Shown here piece after piece: positions 16,971 to 26,298 of a DNA stretch of 46,886 nt. The translations under genes and the position numbers were made by a program. The notes beneath the pieces are model-generated. The model was not told the DNA's origin. It made no database searches and saw nothing but the letters and a program-made list of their open reading frames with translations. Source of the stretch: Tannerella sp. (lineage in GTDB: Bacteria; Bacteroidota; Bacteroidia; Bacteroidales; Tannerellaceae); the NCBI GenBank assembly GCA_031276175.1, contig JAISNP010000065.1:1-46886 (forward strand), in the 5' to 3' direction. Within the stretch, counting starts at the first letter, position 1; each line of letters starts with the position of its first letter.

Positions 16971-17612
16971 ATGACAAAAAATGAAAGCTGGTCGAAAGCG
17001 ACCACAGCAATTTTTAACGGTATCCTGCTGTATTCCATAGCAGGAGTATTGAAGTCCATTGTTGACCCGATCGAATCGCTTATGTCGATAGTGGGCAGTG
17101 TTTCCGGCGGCAACGACGTGGCAGACGGGCTTACGGCGTTTACGTACCTGCTCTCTGCCGGCATCATCGGCGGTTACGTACTGTATCTGCTCGGATTAAA
17201 CAGCTTCGGAGAGATACTGGAGGCAAACGACAGCGCGTCGGTCGGGAAAATACGTACAGGCGTGATTTTGGGATTAGTCGGCATTGTGCTGGGACTTCTT
17301 CCCCTGGCAGGCTGGATTCTCGGCGGGATTGCAAACATTATCGCCTTTATCATGATGATGACAGGCTATTCCGCGCTGAAAAATTCGCAGACCTTCCCGG
17401 CAAGGGCGCGACGCGGCGCGGGTACGCTGTATACCTCGCAAATCCTTTTGATTATAGGGGTAGTGCTTGGATGGATTCCCGTTTTGGGCGGTGTTTTTGA
17501 AGGCATACTCGGTTTGATTGCCTTTATCCTGGTGTTGTCCGGATGGTCTACCATCAAGAATACACAACCCGAAGCCCCGACATATTCGATGCCCGGCGCG
17601 CCGCAGCAGTAA
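16971..17612 (+). CDS. Small multi-pass membrane protein of unknown function
   Basis: This 213-residue protein has about five or six hydrophobic segments: FNGILLYSIAGVLKSIV, FTYLLSAGIIGGYVLYLLGL, TGVILGLVGIVLGLLPLAGW, GGIANIIAFIMMMTGY, ILLIIGVVLGWIPVLGG and ILGLIAFILVLSGW. The third/fourth and fifth/sixth segments look like an internal duplication, each pair ending in a YSALKNSQ or WSTIKNTQ tail. It ends with a short Pro-rich cytosolic-type tail. It follows the lipoprotein by 43 nt and may be co-transcribed. No family or transport motif was recognised. Confidence 0.7.
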   Translation: MTKNESWSKATTAIFNGILLYSIAGVLKSIVDPIESLMSIVGSVSGGNDVADGLTAFTYLLSAGIIGGYVLYLLGLNSFGEILEANDSASVGKIRTGVILGLVGIVLGLLPLAGWILGGIANIIAFIMMMTGYSALKNSQTFPARARRGAGTLYTSQILLIIGVVLGWIPVLGGVFEGILGLIAFILVLSGWSTIKNTQPEAPTYSMPGAPQQ

Positions 17613-17838
17613 ATAAAACACAGGAAAAAACGAATCGCATTGACAACAAGCGTACAAAGCCGGAAAGCCGGACTGTCGGATTTTGCCGTACTGGGGAGTA
17701 GGTTCCGACAGTACGCTACCGGGCGGGAACATCTCTCGCCCGGTTCCGTCGCGAAGAGAAGAAAATCAATTGAACGGAATTTAAATAAAAAACAGGGGAA
17801 AGCCGATGCCCCGACCAAGCAGGCGTATTTTAAACATA

Positions 17839-17877
17839 ATGTATATCGTATATGATACCCCAACCGGCTGAAAGCCG
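17839..17877 (+). repeat. 39-nt dispersed repeat, copy 1
   Basis: It begins ATGTATATCGTATATGATAC and ends CGGCTGAAAGCCG. It matches 35 of 39 positions at 46522-46560. It sits about 110 nt before the 86-bp repeat array, as the second copy sits about 50 nt before a 21-bp array. Confidence 0.75.
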
Positions 17878-17945
17878 CAATCTTCATCACCGGCGGTCGA
17901 CGACCGCCGCCGTTCGGACGAGATTCCATCTCGTTCGGTCTATCC

Positions 17946-18204
17946 GTGAGATTCCATCTCACACAAAATATACGGATAGAATCCGCAGGGATAAAACGAA
18001 CGAGATAGAATCTCGTCCGAACATACAAATCGTGAGATTCCATCTCACACAAAATATACGGATAGAATTCCGCAGGGATAGACCGAACGAGATGGAATCT
18101 CGTCCGAACATACAAATCGTGAGATTCCATCTCATACAAAACATACGGATAGAATCCGCAGGGATAAAACGAACGGGATAGAATCTCGTCCGAACATACA
18201 AATC
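17946..18204 (+). repeat. Tandem repeat, three units of 86-87 bp, each with small palindromes
   Basis: Units start at 17946, 18032 and 18119 with GTGAGATTCCATCTCAC. The second unit has one extra T (GAATTCC), making it 87 bp. Each unit contains several palindromes with 3-nt centres: GAGAT-TCC-ATCTC, GGAT-AGA-ATCC and GAGAT-AGA-ATCTC. A partial unit (CGAGATTCCATCTCG) precedes the array at about 17918. Related single copies occur at 39232-39429. The array ends 32 nt before the GLUG gene start. Confidence 0.9.
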
Positions 18205-18236
18205 GAAAGAAACAATTTAAAACAACAAGAGATATA

Positions 18237-21200
18237 ATGAAAACAAAACTGACATTACTTTTCACCGTCCTGCTGCTGGCGTCGCCGGCGATGCGGGCAC
18301 AGGGGTTCGACGGTGGTTCCGGCGTCGAAGCCGACCCGTATCTGATCAACTCGGCCGAACAGCTCGCCGGGCTGAAGAATTTCCTCGGCAGCGCTCATAC
18401 GTTTAAATACTTCCGTCTGGAAAGCGACATCGACCTCACGAGCTTCATCAATGCGAACGTATCATGGCAAAAGACAGGCTGGGAGCCGATCGGCACCGCC
18501 ACACAGCCCTTCGCCGGGCATCTTGACGGCGCGGGGCATCAGATAACCGGCCTGCGCGTCGACCGCACTACGGCAGACTATGCCGGGCTGTTCGGCGTCG
18601 TCTCCGGCGCCATCGACCGCCTGGGCGTCGTCACCGCCTCCGTCACCGACGTGGCGGGCAGCGTGAAGGGGCGCAACTACGTCGGCGCGCTCGTCGGCGC
18701 GCTTGAGCAGGGCGGCAAAATCACCCGATGCTATGCCAACGGCTCCACCAAAGGCAGCGCCTACGTCGGCGTACTGGCCGGACGCATCGGCGGCGAAGTC
18801 GAAAACTGCTATGCCACAGGCCTGACGGCCGGCAACGCCAACACGGGCGGACTGGCCGGCACCCTCGCCTCGCCGAACGGCAAAATCACACACTGCTATG
18901 CCGCAGTAACCGTAAAAGGTTCGGGCAGTACCATCGGCAGCCTGATCGGCAGCGGCGTCAGCAACATCGCCGACTGCTACTATCTCAAAACGAAAGACGC
19001 GCCCGCAGGCGTCGGCGGTATAGCCGACGGCAAGGGCGTCGACGGCAAAACGGTCGCGCAAATGAAATCGCGAAGCAGCTTCGCCGTATTCAACTTTTCC
19101 TCCGTATGGACTATCGACGAAGGACAGACCTTCCCGTACCTGAAGAATGTCGGCAGCGACCGGCCCGGACTGTCCGTCCCCGATCCCGAACCGGATCCTA
19201 ATCCCGACCCCGACCCGGATCCTGACCCGGACCCTGATCCCGACCCCGACCCGGATCCCGACGAAGGCGGATCGTCGACGGACTTTGCCGGAGGTAAAGG
19301 TACGTCCGCCAGTCCTTACCTCATTAACACGCCGCAGCAGCTGAGCAACCTGCGCAACTGGCTCGGCGAAACGCACAAGAACAAATATTTCAAACTGGCC
19401 AAAGACGTCGACGTCTCGGCGTACGCCACGGAGACATGGGGCACCGCAGGATGGGAACCGATAGGAACAGTATCCGGTACCAATTACAATTACAATTACA
19501 ATAACGCCTTTTACGGACATCTGGACGGCAACAACCATAAAGTGACCGGCCTGTGGATTAACCGCGAAAACTACCAGTATATCGGTTTGTTCGGATCGAT
19601 CGGCGACGGCTGCACGATTGAGCGGCTCGGCGTAGCGATAGACAGCGGCAAAGGCGGAGTAAAAGGTAAAAGTTATGTCGGAGGCCTGGCAGGTTTCGCC
19701 GCCGGAAGCATTACCGACTGCTATACAACCGGCAATGTAACGGGAAGTGGTGATTATTATGTCGGAGGTCTGGCAGGTAACAGCGCCGGCAGCATTACAG
19801 ACAGCTATGCCACAGGCGACGTAACAGGAGGCAGTTATGTAGGTGGCTTGGCAGGTAACAGCGATGGAAGCATTACAGGCAGCCATGCCACAGGCGACGT
19901 AACAGGAAGCGGTTATGTCGGCGGTCTGGCGGGTTCCGGTAACAGCAGTATTACAGACAGCTATGCAACCGGTAATATAACAGGACACGGTTATATCGGC
20001 GGTTTAATGGGTTCCGGTAGCGGCAGTATTACAAACAGCTATGCCACAGGCGACGTATCAGGAAGTTTTTCTTATTCTGCTCTTGCTTATGGTTTTCAAG
20101 CCGGCGGTTTAGTAGGTAGAGGCGGCAGTATATCAAACTGCTATGCCACAGGCGACGTAACAGAAAGTGCTTCTGATGATGGTAATCTTTATGGCTCTTA
20201 TGTCGGCGGTTTAGTAGGGTCAGGTAACAGTATATCAAACTGCTATGCCACAGGCGACGTAACTGGATACTATTCGAGGTCTGAGGCCGGCAGTTTAGCA
20301 GGTTCAGGCAGCAGTATTACAAACTGCTATGCCGCAGGTAAAGTAACAAGAAGTGGTAATTCTGCTGTCGGCAGTCTGGTCGGCAGTGGCAACAATACAG
20401 TTTTAAACTGCTATTACCTGAAGGTAAGCGGCGGGCCTAACGGTTCGGACGACGGGAATATAGTAGGCCTGACCGCATCGCAGATGAAGTCGCGAAGCAG
20501 TTTTCCCGGATTCAACTTCAGCACGATATGGAATATCGACGAAGGCAATACTTACCCCTACCTCCGCGGCGTGGGCAACGACCGCCCCGGCTCGTCCACG
20601 CCCGGCGAAGACCCGGACCCGGAGCCTGACCCCGACGAAGGCGAATCGTCGACGGACTTTGCCGGAGGCAAGGGTACGGCCGCCAATCCCTACATCATTA
20701 CCACCCCGCAGCAGTTAAGCAACCTGCGCAACTGGCTCGGCGAAACGCACAAGGACAAATACTTCAAGCTGGTCAACGACGTCGACGTCTCGGCGTACGC
20801 CACGGAAAAATGGGGCACCGCAGGGTGGAATCCGATAGGAACAGCATCCGGTACCGATCACAATATCAATTACGGCAACGCCTTTTTCGGACATCTGAAC
20901 GGCGACGGACACAAGGTAACAGGCCTGTGGATTAACCGCGGAAGCTACAATAATATCGGTCTGTTCGGCGCTACCGGCAACGGCGCCACGATTGAGCGGC
21001 TCGGCATAGCGATAGACAGCGGCAAAGGCGGAGTGAAAGGTAAAAGTAATGTCGGCGGCCTGGCAGGTAACAGCGCCGGAAGCATTACCGACTGCTATGC
21101 CACAGGCGAGGTAACGGGAGAAGGCGATTATGTCGGCGGTCTGGCAGGTTCCGCCGCCGGAAGCATTACAGACTGCTATACAACCGGCAAGGTAACGGGA

Positions 21201-23480
21201 GACAGTAATGTCGGCGGTCTGGCAGGTAACAGCGCCGGCAGCATTACAAACAGCCATGCATCCGGCAATGTAACGGGAGGCAGTGGTGTCGGAGGCTTGG
21301 CGGGTTCCGGCAGCGGAAGCATTACAGACTGCCATGCATCCGGCAATGTAACGGGAAGCAGTTATGTAGGCGGTCTGACGGGGAGTCACAGTGGGAGCAG
21401 TATTACAAACAGCTATGCCACAGGCGACGTAACAGGAAGAGGTAATTATACCGGCGGTCTGGTGGGCCAAAACTCTGACGACAGTATATCAAACAGCTAT
21501 GCCACAGGCGACGTATCAGTAAATTCTTATAATTCTTCTTATGCCGGCGGTCTGGTGGGCCAAAACTCTGACGGCAGTATATCAAACAGCTATGCCACAG
21601 GCGACGTATCAGGAACTTCTTCTTATAATTCTTCTTATACCGGCGGTCTGGTCGGCCATAACAGCGGCAGTATATCAAACAGCTATGCCACAGGCGACGT
21701 GACAGGAAGCGGCGATTATACCGGCGGTCTGGTCGGCCAAAACTATAACGGCAGGATATCAAACCGCTATGCCCCAGGCGACGTCACAGAAAGCGCTTCC
21801 GGTTGGTCTTCTTCTTCTTCTTCTTCTTATATCGGCGGTCTGGTCGGCCAAAACTACGGTGCCGGCAGTATATCAAACAGCTATGCTGCAGGAAATGTAA
21901 CGGGAGCAACAACAAGCGGTTACCGTAATTATACCGGCGGTCTGGTCGGCGCCGGCGGCAACAATATCTTAAACTGCTATTTCCTTAAAGTCGACGGCGG
22001 ACCGAACGGCCTTGGCGGCAGCGATTCGGGCGACGGGCATATAGTCGGCCTGACCGCATCGCAGATGAAGATGCGAAGCAGTTTTCCCGGATTCGATTTC
22101 AACACGATATGGAACATAGACGAAGGCAATACTTATCCCTTCCTCCGCGACATGGGCAACGACCCGGATCCTGATCCCGATCCGAATCCCGACCCCGACC
22201 CGGATCCTGACCCCGATGAAGGCGAATCGTCGACGGACTTTGCGGGCGGTAGCGGCACGTCGTCCGCTCCCTACCTGATCAGTACCCCGCAGCAGTTGAG
22301 CAACCTGCGCAAGTATACGGGCGAAACGCACAAGAACAAATACTTCAAACTGACCGGTAACGTCAACGCCTCGTCCTACATCGCGCAGACATGGAGCGCC
22401 GCCGGATGGGAGCCTGTGGGCACGGACGCCTCGCCCTTCTTCGGGCATTTGAACGGAGACGGGCACAGGGTGACAGGCCTGTGGATAAACCGCGGCAGTT
22501 CCGACGGCGTCGGTCTGCTGGGCGTGACCGGCGCGGGCAGCACGATAACCGGCCTCGGCGTAGAGACGGACTACGCGAAAGGCGGAGTGCGCGGCCGCGG
22601 CTACGTCGGCGCTCTGGTCGGCAAAAGCGCGGGCAGCATCACGAAATGCTACGCGAAAGGCAACGTATCGGGCAGCAGTTACGTGGGCGGCCTTGCGGGA
22701 CAGGCCGTCGGCATCACCGGCAGTTACGCCGCGTGCAGTGTCGCCGGTAGCGGTTACATGGGCGGTCTGGCAGGCAATGTCGGCGGCAACATCTCCACCA
22801 GCTATGCCACAGGCAGCGTGACCGGGTCCGGCAACGCAGGCGGTCTGGCGGGCGGGTGCAGCGGCAGCATCGCCAACTGCTATGCCACGGGCAACGTCTC
22901 GGTAACGAGCGGCTACGGCGCGGCCGGCGGTCTGGTGGGTAACGCCGGCAGCATCAGTTCCAGCTATGCCACCGGCGACGTGAACGGCAGCAGCCTGTCT
23001 TACTATATCGGCTCACTGGCGGGTATCAGCAACGGCAACATATCGAACAGCTATTTCCGGAGAACCACAAGCGGGCCGGGCGGCGTGGGCAGTTCGGCCG
23101 GCGGGACCGTCACCGGCCTGAGCGCCGACGGGATGAAGTCGCGAGGCAGTTACTCCGGATTCGACTTCGGCACGGTGTGGAATATAGACGAGGGCAGTAC
23201 GTATCCGTACCTTCGCGGCGTCGGCGACAACCGTCCCGGCAACCCGGCATCCGGTCTTCCGCTGCCGTCGGCAACCGTGCTGCACGCATCCGCCGCCGCC
23301 GGCCTGCTGCACATCGGCGGCCTGACCGTCGGCGAACGCTTCGCCGTATACAATCTCCACGGACAGACGGTTTACAGCGGCCGTGCGGAGTACGGCGAAC
23401 ATACCGTCTCCCTCCCGACCGAAGGCGTGCATATCGTCGTCTCCGGCAGACAAAGCGTAAAGGTTGTTTTGAAAAAATAA
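18237..23480 (+). CDS. Giant GLUG-repeat surface protein with type IX-like sorting tail
   Basis: This 1747-residue protein has a signal peptide (MKTKLTLLFTVLLLASPAMR, AQ). Four modules each start with an FAGG/FDGG..ADPYLI segment and contain many GLUG repeats of the form YVGGLAG..GSIT.SYATGDVTG. The modules are separated by acidic Asp-Pro linkers at about residues 315-343, 790-802 and 1306-1327. GLUG repeats build beta-helical stalks in adhesins and IgA-protease-type proteins. The last ~75 residues, with a GLTVGERFAVYNLHGQTVY stretch and a C-terminal VKVVLKK, resemble a T9SS type A sorting domain. No catalytic domain is seen, so adhesion or a structural role is inferred. The repeats are encoded by near-identical DNA, which invites copy-number change. 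It lies after the 86-bp repeats and before a lipoprotein. Confidence 0.85.
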   Translation: MKTKLTLLFTVLLLASPAMRAQGFDGGSGVEADPYLINSAEQLAGLKNFLGSAHTFKYFRLESDIDLTSFINANVSWQKTGWEPIGTATQPFAGHLDGAGHQITGLRVDRTTADYAGLFGVVSGAIDRLGVVTASVTDVAGSVKGRNYVGALVGALEQGGKITRCYANGSTKGSAYVGVLAGRIGGEVENCYATGLTAGNANTGGLAGTLASPNGKITHCYAAVTVKGSGSTIGSLIGSGVSNIADCYYLKTKDAPAGVGGIADGKGVDGKTVAQMKSRSSFAVFNFSSVWTIDEGQTFPYLKNVGSDRPGLSVPDPEPDPNPDPDPDPDPDPDPDPDPDPDEGGSSTDFAGGKGTSASPYLINTPQQLSNLRNWLGETHKNKYFKLAKDVDVSAYATETWGTAGWEPIGTVSGTNYNYNYNNAFYGHLDGNNHKVTGLWINRENYQYIGLFGSIGDGCTIERLGVAIDSGKGGVKGKSYVGGLAGFAAGSITDCYTTGNVTGSGDYYVGGLAGNSAGSITDSYATGDVTGGSYVGGLAGNSDGSITGSHATGDVTGSGYVGGLAGSGNSSITDSYATGNITGHGYIGGLMGSGSGSITNSYATGDVSGSFSYSALAYGFQAGGLVGRGGSISNCYATGDVTESASDDGNLYGSYVGGLVGSGNSISNCYATGDVTGYYSRSEAGSLAGSGSSITNCYAAGKVTRSGNSAVGSLVGSGNNTVLNCYYLKVSGGPNGSDDGNIVGLTASQMKSRSSFPGFNFSTIWNIDEGNTYPYLRGVGNDRPGSSTPGEDPDPEPDPDEGESSTDFAGGKGTAANPYIITTPQQLSNLRNWLGETHKDKYFKLVNDVDVSAYATEKWGTAGWNPIGTASGTDHNINYGNAFFGHLNGDGHKVTGLWINRGSYNNIGLFGATGNGATIERLGIAIDSGKGGVKGKSNVGGLAGNSAGSITDCYATGEVTGEGDYVGGLAGSAAGSITDCYTTGKVTGDSNVGGLAGNSAGSITNSHASGNVTGGSGVGGLAGSGSGSITDCHASGNVTGSSYVGGLTGSHSGSSITNSYATGDVTGRGNYTGGLVGQNSDDSISNSYATGDVSVNSYNSSYAGGLVGQNSDGSISNSYATGDVSGTSSYNSSYTGGLVGHNSGSISNSYATGDVTGSGDYTGGLVGQNYNGRISNRYAPGDVTESASGWSSSSSSSYIGGLVGQNYGAGSISNSYAAGNVTGATTSGYRNYTGGLVGAGGNNILNCYFLKVDGGPNGLGGSDSGDGHIVGLTASQMKMRSSFPGFDFNTIWNIDEGNTYPFLRDMGNDPDPDPDPNPDPDPDPDPDEGESSTDFAGGSGTSSAPYLISTPQQLSNLRKYTGETHKNKYFKLTGNVNASSYIAQTWSAAGWEPVGTDASPFFGHLNGDGHRVTGLWINRGSSDGVGLLGVTGAGSTITGLGVETDYAKGGVRGRGYVGALVGKSAGSITKCYAKGNVSGSSYVGGLAGQAVGITGSYAACSVAGSGYMGGLAGNVGGNISTSYATGSVTGSGNAGGLAGGCSGSIANCYATGNVSVTSGYGAAGGLVGNAGSISSSYATGDVNGSSLSYYIGSLAGISNGNISNSYFRRTTSGPGGVGSSAGGTVTGLSADGMKSRGSYSGFDFGTVWNIDEGSTYPYLRGVGDNRPGNPASGLPLPSATVLHASAAAGLLHIGGLTVGERFAVYNLHGQTVYSGRAEYGEHTVSLPTEGVHIVVSGRQSVKVVLKK

Positions 23481-23516
23481 AACGGTTATGAAGAATATGA
23501 TTTTAAAGTAAATGAG

Positions 23517-24881
23517 ATGAAAAAGAATTTGTTATTATTGTTATTTACCTGCATGGCGGCGCTTTTTCCGGGTTGCGAAAAAAGTACCCATGGAGGAGGA
23601 CCCGACGACTCCGACGAGTTACCGGAATATGCGGAAGGAGCTTTGCTCACAGTGGAACTGGATCCTGAGGAGGATGGATTCGATTATTACGTTTCGGATG
23701 GAGAAACCGATATTTGTATCCTGAATAATCAGGAAACATTAAAACCGGCTTTTGCCATCGTACAGGATCGTGCGACGAAAGAAACTTTCAGCATGTTTTT
23801 TTCGGAAAACGGCTATCCGTTGATATACGAGCATAACGGCATATTTATGCTGCTGAATAACTTTTCGGGCACAAAAGCCGATATGGGAATTATAGACGGG
23901 AATGGCGAAATCATCGTGCACCGCGGTATAGAGACAGGCGTAGACTGGGACAGCGGATTTTATGAATTTTGGAACTCCCCCTCTACACGTGCCATAGACT
24001 GGGGGAGACTGGGCGAACTGTATCTGGACGAAGTGCGACTTATCATGATAGGCGTAGGCTATGGGGTAAAAGCGATTCCTGCCATGGCAGGTATGATGGT
24101 TGGCGATAAATTAGCCTATGTCAATTTTGCCAAGAATTTTGTAGATGTGATTGACGAAGCAATACCGGGCAACAAATATATCGAGGCTACGAAACTGACT
24201 CTGGATGTAGCGTCAACTGCGGCTCTTATTAATAATGCAATAAAATGCAAAGCAGGCAATCCTGTTTCGTGTTTATCAACCACCGTATCAGGATTGTTTG
24301 ATGTGACAGGCGAAGTTATTGTTCAGGCCGCCCGGAAAGAAGAACAAATTAAACTGGGCGATTATGTATTAATGGGCGGGCACGGCTCGATTCAGGTCAC
24401 TTTAAGATGGAATAATGTAAATGATATAGATCTGCATGTGACGGATCCGAACGGCGAGACAATATACTGGGATCACAAGAACTCCGTTTCGGGAGGTTAT
24501 CTGGATTATGATAACAGGATTTCTCATGGCCCGGAAAATATATTCTGGCACGAAGCCGAACTGAAGGGCAACTATTTCGTATATGTACATCATTATTACG
24601 GATCTGCAAGCGCCAACTATACGGTTTATATTGACGCTTTCGGTCATACCAAAACAGTCCGGGGAGAAATTGACATGGATGAGAAAAAACTCATAGCGAT
24701 GTTCGACGAAAACGGCATCAACACGAATGTGTCTCTCCTTTCCATGAATAAGTCGACCGAAGATATTAATTCCGAAAAGAAATCGTTCGACACGGATCCT
24801 TATTATAAAGCAAAGACGATGTTTCCGGATTTGCAGAAAATAAAAGACCGCATCATCCGAAACAAAACAAACACAAACTGA
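23517..24881 (+). CDS. Lipoprotein with DUF2135/YfaP-like domain
   Basis: This 454-residue protein has a lipoprotein signal peptide (MKKNLLLLLFTCMAALFPGC) with lipobox FPGC. An acidic linker follows. Residues ~190-265 contain hydrophobic helices (IMIGVGYGVKAIPAMAGMMV and a later AALINNAIKC). Residues ~290-380 carry IQVTLRWNNVNDIDLHVTDP, GGYLDYDNR, GPENIFWHEAELKGNY and VYVHHYYG, the pattern of DUF2135/YfaP-like beta-sandwiches. The function is unknown. It lies 36 nt after the GLUG protein and may be its outer-membrane partner; that is inference from position only. Codon use is more AT-rich than that of the GLUG gene. Confidence 0.65.
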   Translation: MKKNLLLLLFTCMAALFPGCEKSTHGGGPDDSDELPEYAEGALLTVELDPEEDGFDYYVSDGETDICILNNQETLKPAFAIVQDRATKETFSMFFSENGYPLIYEHNGIFMLLNNFSGTKADMGIIDGNGEIIVHRGIETGVDWDSGFYEFWNSPSTRAIDWGRLGELYLDEVRLIMIGVGYGVKAIPAMAGMMVGDKLAYVNFAKNFVDVIDEAIPGNKYIEATKLTLDVASTAALINNAIKCKAGNPVSCLSTTVSGLFDVTGEVIVQAARKEEQIKLGDYVLMGGHGSIQVTLRWNNVNDIDLHVTDPNGETIYWDHKNSVSGGYLDYDNRISHGPENIFWHEAELKGNYFVYVHHYYGSASANYTVYIDAFGHTKTVRGEIDMDEKKLIAMFDENGINTNVSLLSMNKSTEDINSEKKSFDTDPYYKAKTMFPDLQKIKDRIIRNKTNTN

Positions 24882-24939
24882 TTATAACAAAAAGAATATC
24901 ACCAATTTTTTAATTATTAATTTTTAAACAACCAACAAA

Positions 24940-25617
24940 ATGAAAAAGTATTTAATTGTATTTGTAATGATTGCATTCGGTGCAATCGCAGGTAAGGCTC
25001 AGGAAAGCAGTGTAAAACCTAAAAAAGGCAGTTTGGCGCTGGAAACAGGATTTTCTCCCTTCTCGGTAAGCGGAGACAATATCCTGCTCCACAGCGAACA
25101 AATCAGGGCGATCTACTCGGTTTCCGACAAAATCGGGATTCGTATCGGATTGGGTTTCAGCGCCGCTTCGGAAATCAGCGACAACGGACAGAGCAGCGAC
25201 GACTGGGAGAAAACGACCGGAAACTCTACCGGCATCGCTTTTACGCCGGGTATTGTCTGCAACTTTAAGGGTACGGACAAACTGACGCCCTACATAGGCG
25301 GCGAAGTGATAATTTCGGTCTCGTCTGCAAACTCCGTCGTCGAGAGGAAAGACTACAAGCAGACGACCCGCAACGAAGGCGACCGGTTCAATTCGTTCGG
25401 TGTTGGAGCGTTCAGCGGGTTTAACTACTATTTCGCCAAAAACCTGTACGTAGGAGCGGAAGTAAATATCGCTTTCACGTCCAAGTCGCAGAAGAATACC
25501 GTCATAGAGACGACAACAAGCGGAAAGACGGAAACGGTAGAGCCGAAAAACGAAGCAAGCAAAGCAACGCTCAATACGGGCTGCACACCTTCTCTCCGCC
25601 TGGGATGGGTGTTCTGA
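24940..25617 (+). CDS. Small outer-membrane beta-barrel protein
   Basis: This 225-residue protein has a signal peptide (MKKYLIVFVMIAFGAIAGKA, Q). It then has alternating amphipathic strands typical of eight-stranded OmpA-like or porin-family barrels: GSLALETGFSPFSVSG, IGIRIGLGFSAASE, TGIAFTPGIVCNF, LTPYIGGEVIISV, FGVGAFSGFNYYFAKNLYVG and the C-terminal LRLGWVF ending in Phe. The loops are long and charged. The role is unknown. It closes the surface cluster and is followed by a good intrinsic terminator. Confidence 0.8.
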   Translation: MKKYLIVFVMIAFGAIAGKAQESSVKPKKGSLALETGFSPFSVSGDNILLHSEQIRAIYSVSDKIGIRIGLGFSAASEISDNGQSSDDWEKTTGNSTGIAFTPGIVCNFKGTDKLTPYIGGEVIISVSSANSVVERKDYKQTTRNEGDRFNSFGVGAFSGFNYYFAKNLYVGAEVNIAFTSKSQKNTVIETTTSGKTETVEPKNEASKATLNTGCTPSLRLGWVF

Positions 25618-25648
25618 CGGCATAGAAAAGCCGTAACACGATAAATTT

Positions 25649-25708
25649 ACGGAATTGCAAAACGAACGGGTTATGTGAAATCCCAAGTTTTGTAATTCCG
25701 TTTATTTT
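25649..25708 (+). terminator. Terminator after the beta-barrel gene
   Basis: ACGGAATTGCAAAAC (25649-25663) pairs with GTTTTGTAATTCCGT (25687-25701) with one mismatch and is followed by TTATTTT. The 15-bp stem has a 23-nt loop. Confidence 0.75.
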
Positions 25709-25793
25709 CCGGGTCATCCGACAAATGCGCAGTGAGTGTATAAGAAAAGCCTGTCAAAAATATTATATTTGATTACCGCCGGCCAAGTATAAT

Positions 25794-25895
25794 ATGCAAA
25801 CCGGCTTTATGTACCATGCCTTTGGTATTCACGGGCACGAATGTTTCCGTGTACGCTACGAAGATAGCAGTATCATTTTAGTCGATCCTTATTAA
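25794..25895 (+). pseudogene. ISL3-family transposase, N-terminal remnant
   Basis: A 33-codon frame reads MQTGFMYHAFGIHGHECF and RVRYEDSSIILVDPY, then stops. ISL3 transposases begin with a similar block (a C-x-R-x-R-Y-E-x-S-I-I pattern) ahead of their zinc-binding region. Everything after that is missing. The C-terminus of another ISL3 copy lies at the left edge of the window. The assignment is from memory of the family start and is tentative. Confidence 0.45.
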
Positions 25896-25926
25896 CTCCT
25901 TTTTCAAGTTGCAGCACAGCGAACAG

Positions 25927-26298
25927 ATGAAAGCAACACAAAAACATTTACATTTGAACGGTGAAGAATACCTGATTGTTCACCTCAAAAAATTGTACAA
26001 AGAGATTGCAAAAACGATTGAAAGTATCGACGCCGGTAAATTCCTTACAAAAGAAAGTAAAGAAAAAACCTTGTCCGGCAAGATGCTGTACGGTCCGGGT
26101 GAACCGCACGAAGTTTTTAAAGAGAAATTCAATCAAATCGGCCGGTCTGAAAGCGGCTTTGGTACCGGCGATATGTTTTTCCCGGCCTTTTTTTCGGATA
26201 TTCTGTTGATGACAACTGCGATGGCGCCGTCGCCCGTCACGTTGCACGCCGTGCCGAAGCTGTCCATGGCAATGTATAAAGCGATCATCAGCGCCTGA
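25927..26298 (+). pseudogene. Truncated gene, possibly BglII/BstYI-type restriction endonuclease
   Basis: The first ~75 codons from ATG 25927 read HLHLNGEEYLIVHLKKLYKE, then KFLTKESKEKTLSGKMLYGP and VFKEKFNQIG. This resembles the N-terminal end of BglII/BstYI-family type II restriction enzymes as I remember them. From about 26140 the frame runs antisense into the end of the symporter gene, so the rest (including the catalytic residues) is missing. No methyltransferase gene is nearby. It follows an ISL3 remnant, which suggests loss by transposition or recombination. The family call is weak; the truncation is more certain. Confidence 0.4.

Larger units (their letters stand above)
17613..18236. 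other. Intergenic region with hairpins and an 86-bp tandem repeat
   Basis: 624 nt. In order: a GC hairpin at 17718-17744 (ACCGGGCG/CGCCCGGT), a 39-nt sequence shared with position 46522, a tight hairpin at 17892-17908 (GGCGGTC, 3-nt loop, GACCGCC), and three 86-87 bp repeats. No supported promoter box was found before the GLUG gene. Confidence 0.6.

Noticed and set aside
17366..18349. 327-codon minus-strand frame over the 86-bp repeats
   Set aside because: It spans repeats, hairpins and the ends of two genes; the repeated peptide reflects the DNA repeat only.
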